This document shows, piece by piece, positions 14,999 to 22,047 of a DNA stretch of 29,816 nucleotides. This DNA is from a virus, in the IMG/VR virus record IMGVR_UViG_3300009152_000148, positions 1 to 29,816 of that record. The stretch is one strand, 5' to 3'. Numbering within the stretch: position 1 is the first letter of the stretch; each line of letters starts with the position of its first letter. Made by a program: the position numbers and the translations under genes. The notes under the pieces were generated by a model that was not told where the DNA came from, searched no databases, and worked only from the letters and a program-made list of their open reading frames with translations.

Positions 14999-15114
14999 TT
15001 TGTTAGTTCTTTAAATTTACATAAAGATACAACTATTATTAGTAATACAATACCTAATAATGTACCTAATATTAATCTTGTTAATTCAATTGTAATTCCA
15101 ATTATTGCTTTCAT
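14995..15114 (-). CDS. Tiny membrane protein (39 aa)
   Basis: An ATG at 15114 opens a 39-residue frame with one strong membrane helix (LTRLILGTLLGIVLLIIVVS, about 11-30) and a basic C-terminus (KFKELTK). Its TGA stop overlaps the next ATG (ATGA), the strongest sign that it is real. The start lies 3 nt after the stop of the 70-residue gene upstream (TAA-TAT-ATG). A second copy of this two-gene layout occurs at 28649-28981. Function unknown. Confidence 0.6.
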   Translation of the reverse strand: MKAIIGITIELTRLILGTLLGIVLLIIVVSLCKFKELTK

Positions 15115-15117
15115 ATA

Positions 15118-15330
15118 TTATTTATTTAAAAATGTTTCAATATAATATTCTTGTGCAGTTTTATCACTACTATATATTCCTTCCTTATATGCTGCCCAAT
15201 AAGTATTTATTATATTTTCTTTTTCTTTTTCAAGTGCATTTTTTATTATACCCTTATTATGCATAGTAGCAAACAACTCTTTATTTAAAGTTTTTATTAA
15301 ATCAATTAATTCTTGCATTGCAGTTTTCAT
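15118..15330 (-). CDS. MKTAMQELID-type short helical protein, copy 1
   Basis: The 70-residue protein begins MKTAMQELIDLIKTLNKELF and contains ALEKEKENIINTYWAAYKEG, with a C-terminal tail (AQEYYIETFLNK). It is related to the 80-residue protein at 28739-28981, which shares MKTAMQELID, ALEKEKExIINxY and a Tyr-rich end. Proteins of this kind are common as unassigned small genes in Bacteroidetes phages. It looks helical and soluble; function unknown. The start is right after the previous stop. Confidence 0.75.
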   Translation of the reverse strand: MKTAMQELIDLIKTLNKELFATMHNKGIIKNALEKEKENIINTYWAAYKEGIYSSDKTAQEYYIETFLNK

Positions 15331-15539
15331 TTGTTATTTATTTTAATTATTTCCTCCAATTGATTCCAAATATCTTTCCCATTGTCACCCCAATAGAAAT
15401 CGCATTTATTATTTTCTAATGGTAGACCTACAAAATAACTTTGGTATATATCTGGTTTTGCATTGTATCTGTAACAGTTATCCTTGTAAGGGCAAGTAAT
15501 ATTATCTACTTGTCCTTTACACATTGTTATATCTGGCAT
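15327..15539 (-). CDS. Cys-rich small protein
   Basis: The protein (70 residues from Met at 15539) begins MPDITMCKGQVDNITCPYKDNCYRYNAK, so Cys residues 7, 16 and 22 fall in a CPYKDNC-type pattern that could bind metal, with another Cys further on. The frame is open 45 nt upstream to 15584, but the AAAACTAAAACAAATG leader at 15539 matches other starts in this genome and leaves the hairpin region upstream outside the gene. I associate the CPYKDNC pattern with small phage proteins in Bacteroidetes; function unknown. Confidence 0.65.
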   Translation of the reverse strand: MPDITMCKGQVDNITCPYKDNCYRYNAKPDIYQSYFVGLPLENNKCDFYWGDNGKDIWNQLEEIIKINNK

Positions 15540-15556
15540 TTGTTTTAGTTTTAAAA

Positions 15557-15614
15557 TATCCCTGCCCCTATCGGGATAACCCACTAACGATTATTAATTT
15601 AATTAGCAGGGATA
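15557..15614 (-). promoter_or_regulatory. Alternative hairpins in the leader of the Cys-rich gene
   Basis: A 9 bp perfect inverted repeat, TATCCCTGC at 15557-15565 and GCAGGGATA at 15606-15614, brackets a 40 nt loop. The same left arm can pair instead with GGGATA at 15573-15578 in a compact 6 bp stem. The two pairings exclude each other, the layout of an attenuator or a binding-controlled leader, and the element sits just before the ATG at 15539. Confidence 0.45.
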
Positions 15615-15620
15615 GTATGT

Positions 15621-15704
15621 TTAAATATTTTGTAAGTATGCTGTTATTAAAAATGCTACTACTAAAATTATTACTGCCTCTATTTTGTATTGTCTTTGTT
15701 TCAT
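15621..15704 (-). CDS. Tiny membrane protein (27 aa)
   Basis: From ATG 15704 a 27-residue frame reads MKQRQYKIEAVIILVVAFLI and ends with a TAA at 15621. It has a basic N-terminus and a single membrane helix (about residues 9-23). It begins 9 nt after the protease stop. It resembles the tiny membrane genes at 14995-15114 and 28649-28735 in build. With this size the call is uncertain. Confidence 0.45.
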   Translation of the reverse strand: MKQRQYKIEAVIILVVAFLITAYLQNI

Positions 15705-15713
15705 ATAATTTAT

Positions 15714-16157
15714 TTATTTAGAGTAATACCCATATACACATCTTGTGCCACCTCTTGAACAATCATAGGTATCATTAATAACCCCATTAAGAACTGCTAC
15801 CCAATGTTTACTAACTGCGCATATAATAATACCTTTTGGTAATTCATCCGCTTTTAAATGTACCTTACATCCGCTACCAATTAACATTGTTGGGGTCCAA
15901 TTAAATCCTAGTGAATTCATGTACTTTTTAAACCAATCACGTTTGGTACTAATACCGTGTGCTGCAGTTTTTTTACCTGCTTTATTTCCTTCCCTTTTGC
16001 CTTTGCGTTGTGTAGCATTGCCATTAGCAAGTACTTCATAAACTTCTTGATAAGGTTTACCTGTTGCTATACAAATTGCTCTGCATACACAATCACCGGT
16101 TGTTCCTTTGTAACCTGCTTGATAACGTCCGCCGTCGTTGTAATTGAATTGTTCCAT
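15714..16157 (-). CDS. Papain-like cysteine protease fold protein
   Basis: The 147-residue protein has GDCVCRAICIATGKPYQEVY (catalytic Cys candidate C23, beginning a helix) and, near the end, SKHWVAVLNGVINDTYDCSR with His118 and Asp129, the Cys-His-Asp order of small phage papain-like proteases. A Lys/Gly-rich loop lies between. The open frame extends to 16205, but Met at 16157 is chosen because the longer part runs over the promoter and the chosen ATG has the AAACAAACTATG context. The role is unknown: it could process a phage or host protein. It is the first gene after the promoter. Confidence 0.75.
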   Translation of the reverse strand: MEQFNYNDGGRYQAGYKGTTGDCVCRAICIATGKPYQEVYEVLANGNATQRKGKREGNKAGKKTAAHGISTKRDWFKKYMNSLGFNWTPTMLIGSGCKVHLKADELPKGIIICAVSKHWVAVLNGVINDTYDCSRGGTRCVYGYYSK

Positions 16158-16170
16158 AGTTTGTTTGTTT

Positions 16171-16190
16171 TTGTATACACAAATATACAA
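16171..16190 (-). promoter_or_regulatory. Promoter -7 element within a 20 bp dyad
   Basis: The minus strand reads TTGTATATTTGTGTATACAA. It contains TATATTTG (16180-16187), matching the Bacteroidetes -7 consensus TAnnTTTG, inside an inverted repeat TTGTATA/TATACAA (16184-16190 and 16171-16177). Candidate -33 elements are at 15 bp (TTTG) or 24 bp (TTG), just outside the usual 17-23 bp. It is 18 of 21 bases identical to 25493-25513. A repressor or phage sigma factor binding here would control the nucleotide and structural operon. Confidence 0.6.
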
Positions 16191-16240
16191 CTTATATACA
16201 TACAAACATCACAACATAGACCTTTTTTCTTAAAGAAACG

Positions 16241-17392
16241 TTAAATTAATGAATAACGTCCTGTGCCTCTTTTTAAATTAAAATTGTTCCAAGCCAAAGC
16301 TAATGCCATTACACAATCATCATGAAAGCCGCTTGGTGCAGAATACTTAACCCCGTTTGCAGTAAACTGATATTCAAAGATTTGTAATTCGTCAACTATA
16401 ACACCCTCCGGAAAACCGATCTTACCCTGTTGTATTGCATTAGATAAGCCCTCCATTAGTTGCTGTTTACTGGAACTTGTAAACTTTAGACCTTCTATAT
16501 TAATACCATCCCTTTTTAAATCTTCTAGTATAGGATCTCCTACGCCTGTGCTATCTATTAAAATAGGGCACGTTGGCAATCTTTTTATATTTTCTCTGGT
16601 GTTATACCAATCCATTTGGTAGCGGTCCAAATAAGCAACATTACCGCTATTATCCAATCCTATTATTACTGTATGATCGTAAGACTTTGCTAGATCTATT
16701 CCAAAACTAACTATTGGTTTGGAGCTGATGGGCCTAATACAATTTTGTATAAACTTATTACCAAATGGGTTTGCACTGTTTTCGCTTGGGTTTGCCATGT
16801 ATTCCTGTTCAAATACAACCTCTGGCAATTGCATACGTGCTTCGTCTATTTCACCTTTGTCAATAAAAGGATTGTCATAACTACTAAATTTAAAGGAAGC
16901 CCAATCATTTTCCCCTTGCTTCATAAACAAACTATAGAAGTAATTTTTACCCCTAGGTGTGGAAAGAAATATTGCTTTGCCTTTGTAATCTGTTAAGGTC
17001 GGTCTTATACTATTTTGCCATCCTGATTCTAAATCTGGTATGTAGGAAGCCTCGTCTATTATAACCAAATGAAACTTGCGACCTCTTAAATTATCTAATC
17101 TTTCACCTGTAAAGAATTCTATCTGTCCACCATTAGGGAAATCAATCTTAAGGTCTGATTTGTTTTTAGGCAATTCTAGACTCTCTGTTAGCTTACTGAA
17201 GAAAACCTTTGCCAACCCATAAGTAGGGGTAATATAAGCAACTGAATAGCCTTTAACCGCATATGTAACTGAAAGTATCTGTGACAATTCTGACTTACCA
17301 AATCTTCTGCCACACATCACCACTCTAAAACGCTTGTCGCATTCTAGTATCTTCTGTTGGTTTGCGTGTGGGTTAGGTAAGAATATTTGCAT
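16241..17392 (-). CDS. terL: Terminase large subunit
   Basis: The 383-residue protein has an N-terminal ATPase: GRRFGKS Walker A (28-34), a Walker B FHLVIIDEAS (107-116) and a coupling motif LSTPRGKNYFYS (about 138-149). The C-terminal RNase H-fold nuclease follows: FGIDLAKSYDHT, ILIDSTGVGDP and FHDDCVMALALAW acidic residues bind metal. It cuts and pumps DNA into proheads through the portal. ATG at 17392 overlaps the stop of the preceding 61-residue gene (TAATG). The putative small subunit and an HNH gene are just upstream, whereas the portal is about 15 kb downstream in this layout. Confidence 0.95.
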   Translation of the reverse strand: MQIFLPNPHANQQKILECDKRFRVVMCGRRFGKSELSQILSVTYAVKGYSVAYITPTYGLAKVFFSKLTESLELPKNKSDLKIDFPNGGQIEFFTGERLDNLRGRKFHLVIIDEASYIPDLESGWQNSIRPTLTDYKGKAIFLSTPRGKNYFYSLFMKQGENDWASFKFSSYDNPFIDKGEIDEARMQLPEVVFEQEYMANPSENSANPFGNKFIQNCIRPISSKPIVSFGIDLAKSYDHTVIIGLDNSGNVAYLDRYQMDWYNTRENIKRLPTCPILIDSTGVGDPILEDLKRDGINIEGLKFTSSSKQQLMEGLSNAIQQGKIGFPEGVIVDELQIFEYQFTANGVKYSAPSGFHDDCVMALALAWNNFNLKRGTGRYSLI

Positions 17393-17574
17393 TAATTACT
17401 TTCATTTAATGCTTTAATAAGAGCATCAGCATATTCAACAGAATAATGTGAGACAAATACTAAATCTGTTTGCATTCCACTTGTTAAAATAGATTGCATT
17501 GCTAATGAAGCAAAATATTCACGCTTTGTTAATCCGAATACTGTTGCTGAATCATTTGGTTTTGTAGTTTTCAT
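17392..17574 (-). CDS. Small unknown protein between terminase genes
   Basis: From Met at 17574 the 60-residue protein reads MKTTKPNDSATVFGLTKREY followed by FASLAMQSILTSG and a helical C-terminus (YADALIKALNESN). This GLTKREYFA...AMQ type is a common small protein of Bacteroidetes phages with no known role. The frame opens 10 residues earlier at 17604, but that part overlaps the terminase small gene and reads poorly. It overlaps terL by one base, which suggests coupling. Confidence 0.75.
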   Translation of the reverse strand: MKTTKPNDSATVFGLTKREYFASLAMQSILTSGMQTDLVFVSHYSVEYADALIKALNESN

Positions 17575-17584
17575 ATGTTTTATT

Positions 17585-17950
17585 TTAAAGTATGGTTTTA
17601 CCATCTACAAATATAACCTCAATTTTATTATCTGATTTAATATCCATTTGCTCTTTAGGTTTGCCATACACTCTAGTTAATAAAGTTTCTATTGAATATA
17701 GACTTCCTTTATTCATTGAGTTTATAATAGCTTTAGATATAGTTCGCTCTAATGCTGTTGCTAATGTATCATCCTGAATAGACTTTAATTGCTCTTCAGT
17801 CATTGCCATTAAATTTTGCATGGTATCATTAATCTCCGATAATTTATAACCATGATCTACTAATAAACTTACCATTTTTTTAGGTCTGCCATTAGGATTA
17901 CCAGAAACCCCTTTTTGCCATTGCGCTTCTTTATAAGGAAATTGTGACAT
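17585..17950 (-). CDS. Putative terminase small subunit (DUF5681-like)
   Basis: The 121-residue protein has the N-terminal QWQKGVSGNPNGRPKKMVSL motif of DUF5681 proteins, then a helical middle part and a C-terminal strand region. Proteins with this motif occur upstream of large terminase genes and can act as DNA-recognition small subunits, but the exact role is not settled. Position 193 nt before terL, with only the small 60-residue gene between, supports the call. Confidence 0.65.
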   Translation of the reverse strand: MSQFPYKEAQWQKGVSGNPNGRPKKMVSLLVDHGYKLSEINDTMQNLMAMTEEQLKSIQDDTLATALERTISKAIINSMNKGSLYSIETLLTRVYGKPKEQMDIKSDNKIEVIFVDGKTIL

Positions 17951-17951
17951 A

Positions 17952-18305
17952 TTATTTATCTATTTTTGATTTAAAATGATCGCAAAGTTTTTCCATTTTA
18001 GAAATATAATAAGTCATAAAGTCTTTAAATCCTTCCGCATCTTGTTGGTAATTTATATATAAAATACCTCTTAATCTTTGCGATGGTGTTTTATTATATT
18101 CCAAATCTGTTTTAATACTATCAATATTATCTAATTCGTCTTGTTGAAAAGACTCTTCTTTTATTGCTATATAACAAAATCTTTGATTAAGTTGGAATAC
18201 CTGTGCTGCATCATTTGGTGACATTTCTTGTGTGCCAAATGTTACCTTAATTGTTTTATCTTTTCTAGATGTTAAGTTTTCTATTTGTGCAGGTATTATA
18301 ATCAT
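17952..18305 (-). CDS. Unknown protein upstream of terminase
   Basis: The 117-residue protein begins MIIIPAQIENLTSRKDKTIK with beta strands and then a helical half (SQRLRGILYINYQQDAEGFK, about residues 76-95). The SQRLR...YxxxxxxxxGFxDFxxxYxxKM pattern is one I associate with small conserved proteins placed between HNH and terminase genes in Bacteroidetes phages. No enzyme motif or membrane helix is seen. It overlaps the HNH stop by 4 nt. Confidence 0.7.
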   Translation of the reverse strand: MIIIPAQIENLTSRKDKTIKVTFGTQEMSPNDAAQVFQLNQRFCYIAIKEESFQQDELDNIDSIKTDLEYNKTPSQRLRGILYINYQQDAEGFKDFMTYYISKMEKLCDHFKSKIDK

Positions 18306-18550
18306 CCTAGTTTTTCTTTATGTTTTTGTTTTAAAAATTCTATATATTGTTTTTTATCCCCATATTGTAAATGATGCTCTCTGCATAATGCCATAAGGTT
18401 TTCTATTGTATCTCCTTTTTTTGTTCCCCCCATTCCCCTTGCTTCAATATGATGAATATCTACTGCCCTTGCTCCACAAGTTTCACAAGGTATAAAATCC
18501 TCACCTGTGTAACCAAAATGGTTCAAATATATTTTAGTGTGATTCTTCAT
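18302..18550 (-). CDS. HNH endonuclease
   Basis: The 82-residue protein carries a complete HNH/zinc signature: CETC (C22, C25), DIHHIEARG with the catalytic HH (33-34), ENLMALC (N51, C56) and HH (59-60). It is a short free-standing nuclease. HNH genes beside terminase genes are common in tailed phages of the cos-type, where the HNH protein helps the terminase cut the packaging site. It could alternatively be a homing-type nuclease, but its operon position favours packaging. Confidence 0.88.
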   Translation of the reverse strand: MKNHTKIYLNHFGYTGEDFIPCETCGARAVDIHHIEARGMGGTKKGDTIENLMALCREHHLQYGDKKQYIEFLKQKHKEKLG

Positions 18551-19541
18551 TACCTATTAGTTTATTATATATAGCAAATCTTTTATTATTTATTGCCTCA
18601 AAGTTAAACTCCTTGTCACAAAATTCAAAAAGTTTCTGTCCGTATTCTATCCTTGCTGCTTCATCAAAGGTCAATAGCTTAATCCACTTGTACCAATCCG
18701 TTTGTTTATTTACATAGCAAACAGGCATATTTTTATATGGATGAACATTACTAACAATTGCCGGGTTTTTCTTTGTAGCAGTTTCTAATACCTTTAAATT
18801 AGATTTCATTGAACCAAATTTGTTTTCTACTAAAGGAATTATACTTATGTCTGAATCAGCATAAGCACCCATATACTTTGTAATTTCTGCATAGTCATAT
18901 ATGGTAGGGTTTAACTTTAAACCATTAGTAAATACCCCTATCATTCTATCCCAAAGATGTTTTTCCCCTAAATTATATCCTGCTATAACTGTACGAACCG
19001 GAAAGTTTATTTTTTTCATTGGTTGTCGTAGTATATCTAAATCAACTGTATGAGTTCCAGAACCTGACCAAAACAACCTAACCATATCTGATTCAATCTT
19101 ATTATCTTGGAACTGCTCTTTACCATAAGGTAATGCGTTTGGAAGTATCTTAACATTAGAATTATAAATTGCTATTTCATCTGCAAGTCTTTCGTGTGTA
19201 CATGTGCAAAGGTCTGCTATTCTAATAAAGTCGGTTATTCTTTTTGTTACATCACTATCCCTGTATCTTGAATATAAAATATGTGAAGGTGGTAAAATCC
19301 AATAGTCATCATTATCAACCACTAACTTAAACTTGTATCTCTTTCGCATAGCCTCTAGCATAATTATTTCAGTATGTGCTAGGAATCTATTGAATATTAC
19401 TATGTCATAATTGTTATCAAATACTGCTTCATTAATTGTATCTGTAATTAAACAATAATTTTTACGCATATTAACTAATGGCATTATTATTCTATGATAG
19501 CCAACCCCACTAAATTTACTTGTTATTGCTAGGATTCTCAT
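18534..19541 (-). CDS. Glycosyltransferase (GT-B fold, GT4-like)
   Basis: The 335-residue protein starts MRILAITSKFSGVGYHRIIM, with a GVGYHR sugar-transfer-type N-terminus, and shows GT-B features: an N-terminal Rossmann half with VVDNDDYW and ILPNALPYGKE, and a C-terminal half with SNLKVLETATKKNPAIVSNV and PYKNMPVCYVN, like the E-x7-E-type nucleotide-sugar site of GT4 enzymes. It would transfer a sugar from an activated donor. Its ATG overlaps the stop of the GT-A-like gene by 4 nt and it overlaps the HNH gene by 17 nt. The acceptor is unknown. Confidence 0.75.
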   Translation of the reverse strand: MRILAITSKFSGVGYHRIIMPLVNMRKNYCLITDTINEAVFDNNYDIVIFNRFLAHTEIIMLEAMRKRYKFKLVVDNDDYWILPPSHILYSRYRDSDVTKRITDFIRIADLCTCTHERLADEIAIYNSNVKILPNALPYGKEQFQDNKIESDMVRLFWSGSGTHTVDLDILRQPMKKINFPVRTVIAGYNLGEKHLWDRMIGVFTNGLKLNPTIYDYAEITKYMGAYADSDISIIPLVENKFGSMKSNLKVLETATKKNPAIVSNVHPYKNMPVCYVNKQTDWYKWIKLLTFDEAARIEYGQKLFEFCDKEFNFEAINNKRFAIYNKLIGNEESH

Positions 19542-20125
19542 AAAGGAAGGTAATATGTTTTGCTGCCATTTGAATAGTTTGCAACATTGCTAGTATGTAA
19601 TTCCCAAGTACTTTTGACTAATTCATTCTTGTTATAACCATAAGCATCTATTCCATTCTGTTCTATATGAGTTGCCCAACCTGAATGAATATATTTAGTA
19701 TATAATCCTGCTGCTCTTACTCGTGTGCAATAGTCAAGGTCAATAGCACCATAAGGGTCAAGTGCAGTATTAAACGCACCTACATTTTTTATAACTTCTT
19801 TGCTTATTGTAAAGTTTCCTATTATATCTGTTGTGTCATCAAAGCCACCGACTAATGGTATTGCACATATACCTACGCTTTTGTCTTGCATAAATATATT
19901 TCTTACCTTTAACCAATTATCAGGCTCTAAAATATCATTAGATAACAAAGTAACATATTGAATGTTGCTAAAGTCTATTTTATTTAGACCAACATTAATA
20001 GCATTAGCGATTCCTTTTTCTTTTACTATTACAACTTGCTCAACATCTAAACCTGCATTAGATAAGTTGATGCCTAATGTTTTAACACTATAATTTTTGT
20101 AGTTTAAAAATATTACTGCGTTCAT
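19538..20125 (-). CDS. Glycosyltransferase family 2-like (GT-A)
   Basis: The 195-residue protein begins MNAVIFLNYKNYSVKTLGIN and shows GT-A-type features: LLSNDILEPDNW (an acidic metal/sugar-binding loop after a strand), GGFDDTTDIIGNFTISKEVI, GAFNTALDPYGAIDLDYCTR (acceptor/catalytic acidic loop) and a final YGYNKNELV stretch. It is shorter than usual GT2 enzymes but holds the core. It lies 4 nt overlapped between the acyltransferase and the GT-B gene, forming a three-gene sugar cassette. Confidence 0.72.
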   Translation of the reverse strand: MNAVIFLNYKNYSVKTLGINLSNAGLDVEQVVIVKEKGIANAINVGLNKIDFSNIQYVTLLSNDILEPDNWLKVRNIFMQDKSVGICAIPLVGGFDDTTDIIGNFTISKEVIKNVGAFNTALDPYGAIDLDYCTRVRAAGLYTKYIHSGWATHIEQNGIDAYGYNKNELVKSTWELHTSNVANYSNGSKTYYLPL

Positions 20126-20604
20126 TTGATTATATTTTGTCCTAAAGATTTAGCAGGTACACCTGCATATTTTGTATATGGTTCTGATTCACCTTTAAAA
20201 AAAGCACTTGCTCCTATCATACAACCTACTTTAATTTGGCTATATTGATGCAATACTGCATTTAAACCTATGTTTGCTTTTTCACCTATTATAGAATGTC
20301 CACCAATTTTAGCACCGCAACTAATCGTAACATTATTATTTATTGTGCAATCGTGCCCTATGTGAGCGTGTTTCATAATAAAACAATTATCCCCTATATA
20401 AGTTGTTTGTTCTGTACCTGCATCTATTGTAACTAATCCTGTTATTATATTATTATTTCCAATTATAACCTTCCCTTTTGGCTTATTCCAAAATGATTTA
20501 TGTTCTGCAATGTCCCCAATAATACAATAAGCACCAATGTAATTGTTATCACCTAGTATAACATTATTCCCTATAATTGCAGTTGGATGTATATTATTTG
20601 TCAT
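20122..20604 (-). CDS. LpxA-like left-handed beta-helix acyltransferase
   Basis: Repeated hexapeptides ([I/V]xxxx, e.g. IIGNNVILGDNNYIGAYCII) over most of the 160 residues form a left-handed beta-helix. The motif KHAHIGHDCTI matches the LpxA/LpxD-type catalytic His region, and the C-terminal KYAGVPAKSLG matches hexapeptide transferase ends. At 160 residues it is shorter than LpxA (about 260). It probably acylates or acetylates a sugar. Together with two glycosyltransferases it may build or alter a glycan on the virion or host surface, or on modified DNA. Confidence 0.82.
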   Translation of the reverse strand: MTNNIHPTAIIGNNVILGDNNYIGAYCIIGDIAEHKSFWNKPKGKVIIGNNNIITGLVTIDAGTEQTTYIGDNCFIMKHAHIGHDCTINNNVTISCGAKIGGHSIIGEKANIGLNAVLHQYSQIKVGCMIGASAFFKGESEPYTKYAGVPAKSLGQNIIK

Positions 20605-20887
20605 TATTTTTTTTTCTAGTCTTTTTAATTATAACTTGTTCCGGCTCAATCACTTTACTTTTTTCAATAATTGGCAAAGCTATATAGTATGCGTATAATT
20701 TTAATATCATTTGCATTCTACAATCACCGCACCAAATAGTAAGTATAAAAGTAGGATTAAGATATAACCTATAAATATGCTCATACATTTTAAGTACAGG
20801 CAAATCTAGGTTTCTTACATAACCACTTAATGCAGTTTCGTAATTATTATAGTGTTCCTTTAAAAACTCCCGGTGTTCTAGTTCCAT
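20594..20887 (-). CDS. Unknown protein with a CGDC motif
   Basis: The 97-residue protein is helical with LTIWCGDCRMQMILKLYAYY (about 53-72), containing a CxxC pair, and a very basic C-terminus (KKTRKKNNDK). The motif is not followed by a thioredoxin fold. I have a weak memory of similar small proteins in Bacteroidetes phages near the sigma-like gene. It could bind nucleic acid through its basic tail. It overlaps both neighbours by about 10 nt. Confidence 0.6.
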   Translation of the reverse strand: MELEHREFLKEHYNNYETALSGYVRNLDLPVLKMYEHIYRLYLNPTFILTIWCGDCRMQMILKLYAYYIALPIIEKSKVIEPEQVIIKKTRKKNNDK

Positions 20888-21117
20888 ATTTTATACATTA
20901 ATGTTTCAATGATTGCACCTAGATAACCTGAAATAAATAATACACTTGCAATATCTAAAACTAATTTAGGTGAGAAATATAATACGACCCCAACCCACGC
21001 AGCCAAACAACTTCCGCAACTGAAAGGCTTAAAGTTGATTCCCCATTTACGATGAAGGTTGTGGATAGAATTAAAAAATAATGATGTACAGACACTTGTT
21101 ATAATTATTTGAATCAT
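20878..21117 (-). CDS. Membrane protein with CxxC motif (DUF1360-like)
   Basis: The 79-residue protein has an N-terminal hydrophobic stretch, a KPFSCGSCLAAWVGVVLYFS segment (about 31-50) and a further membrane helix (LDIASVLFISGYLGAIIETL). The C-x-x-C-x3-W arrangement next to membrane helices resembles DUF1360 proteins, whose role is unknown. It directly follows the sigma-like gene, overlapping its end by 4 nt. Membrane location is well supported; the family name less so. Confidence 0.65.
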   Translation of the reverse strand: MIQIIITSVCTSLFFNSIHNLHRKWGINFKPFSCGSCLAAWVGVVLYFSPKLVLDIASVLFISGYLGAIIETLMYKIWN

Positions 21118-21596
21118 TTCCTAATGTGTTTTTTTAATTCGTTTTTAGTTTGTTTTAATGTCCTTATAATTGACATATATGGTATACCTGTTTGTCTACT
21201 TAATTCTTTTGCATTTTTATTAAAGTTAAAAGTATATAAATTTAAAATTTCCTTTTGGTACCAATGTAGTTTTTCTATACCTTGTTCCATTATATTAATT
21301 ACACTTTCTTGTTTATCATCTGCTAAATCTTTTTCTACATATTCGGAAAAATTTCTATATTTTTTCCAAAATCCACTTCTACCTGATTTAATCATATTTA
21401 ACATAGTACGAACTATATAAAATCTAATTTCACCCCTTTCATATAAACCAAATAACTTAGACTCCTCCATTTCTAATAAAACTAAAAAAACCTCTACCTT
21501 TAAATCATATTGCAATTCCTCTGGTTGCATTTTAGCAAATGCTTGATTTACCTCTTGATTTAACCAAAATTGCTCTATAATTTTATTTTTGTCCAT
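21114..21596 (-). CDS. Sigma-70-like (region 4 HTH) factor
   Basis: The 160-residue protein looks like a small phage or ECF-type sigma factor: an acidic helical N-terminal half (MDKNKIIEQFWLNQEVNQAF) and a C-terminal HTH region resembling region 4 (YQKEILNLYTFNFNKNAKEL, SRQTGIPYMSIIRTLKQTKN). I do not see the full region 2 signature, so it may be a partial or divergent factor. If active it could direct host RNA polymerase to the phage promoters at 16180 and 25502. It overlaps the VRR-NUC gene by 22 nt. Confidence 0.68.
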   Translation of the reverse strand: MDKNKIIEQFWLNQEVNQAFAKMQPEELQYDLKVEVFLVLLEMEESKLFGLYERGEIRFYIVRTMLNMIKSGRSGFWKKYRNFSEYVEKDLADDKQESVINIMEQGIEKLHWYQKEILNLYTFNFNKNAKELSRQTGIPYMSIIRTLKQTKNELKKHIRK

Positions 21597-21889
21597 TCAA
21601 CTAAAGCAGGTTTGTTTTCTACTTCAGTACAAATATATACAATCCCGCCACATTTATGTATATCTTGCAATCTTTCTTTTTGTTCCTTGCTTAACTTATC
21701 TCCTAGTTTTTTAACCTCAATTGCAACATAAGTGCCATCCGGTGAGTATCCTTGTATGTCAGACCATCCTTTTTCTACTGTTCCTTTACGCTTCCCGTAT
21801 GGGATATTATTAACCCTATTAAGTCTAAATCCAATGTAACCCAAATTTAACTTTACCCATTTTGTAAGTTCGTTTGCTGAAATATCCAT
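21575..21889 (-). CDS. VRR-NUC domain nuclease
   Basis: The 104-residue protein has the PD-(D/E)XK pattern of VRR-NUC domains: GWSDIQGYSPDG with D44, then AIEVKK (E58, K60), followed by KLSKEQKERLQDI (Q70) and a closing IVYICTEVE strand. Such stand-alone nucleases act as structure-specific or endonuclease factors in phage DNA processing. It lies between a small unknown gene (37 nt overlap) and the sigma-like gene. The active-site residues are all present, so activity is expected. Confidence 0.8.
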   Translation of the reverse strand: MDISANELTKWVKLNLGYIGFRLNRVNNIPYGKRKGTVEKGWSDIQGYSPDGTYVAIEVKKLGDKLSKEQKERLQDIHKCGGIVYICTEVENKPALVEWTKIKL

Positions 21890-22047
21890 AATTTATCATA
21901 AAATTCTTTTGTAAATAAAAGCCTGTCTTTATTTTTTTCTAAATCAGGTATTGATATATAGCAGTCTTTAAGGTTCTTTGTATAGCACCACTTTACAACT
22001 CCGTAATGTGTGTATCTAACTTGGTAGGTTTTCAAAATATTTGACAA
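21853..22047 (-). CDS. Small unknown protein (64 aa)
   Basis: The 64-residue protein reads MSNILKTYQVRYTHYGVVKW followed by CYTKNLKDC and a charged helix. It overlaps the gene upstream by 32 nt and the VRR-NUC start by 37 nt, longer than typical here, which leaves some doubt. The YxVRYTxYGVxKWCYT pattern is plausible protein and the space between the neighbours is otherwise empty. No family recognised. Confidence 0.55.
   Translation of the reverse strand: MSNILKTYQVRYTHYGVVKWCYTKNLKDCYISIPDLEKNKDRLLFTKEFYDKLWIFQQTNLQNG

Noticed and set aside
16214-16230. TTTCTT/AAGAAA inverted pair after the terminase gene
   Set aside because: Weak A/T stem with no proper loop or T-tract on the minus strand; not enough for a terminator.
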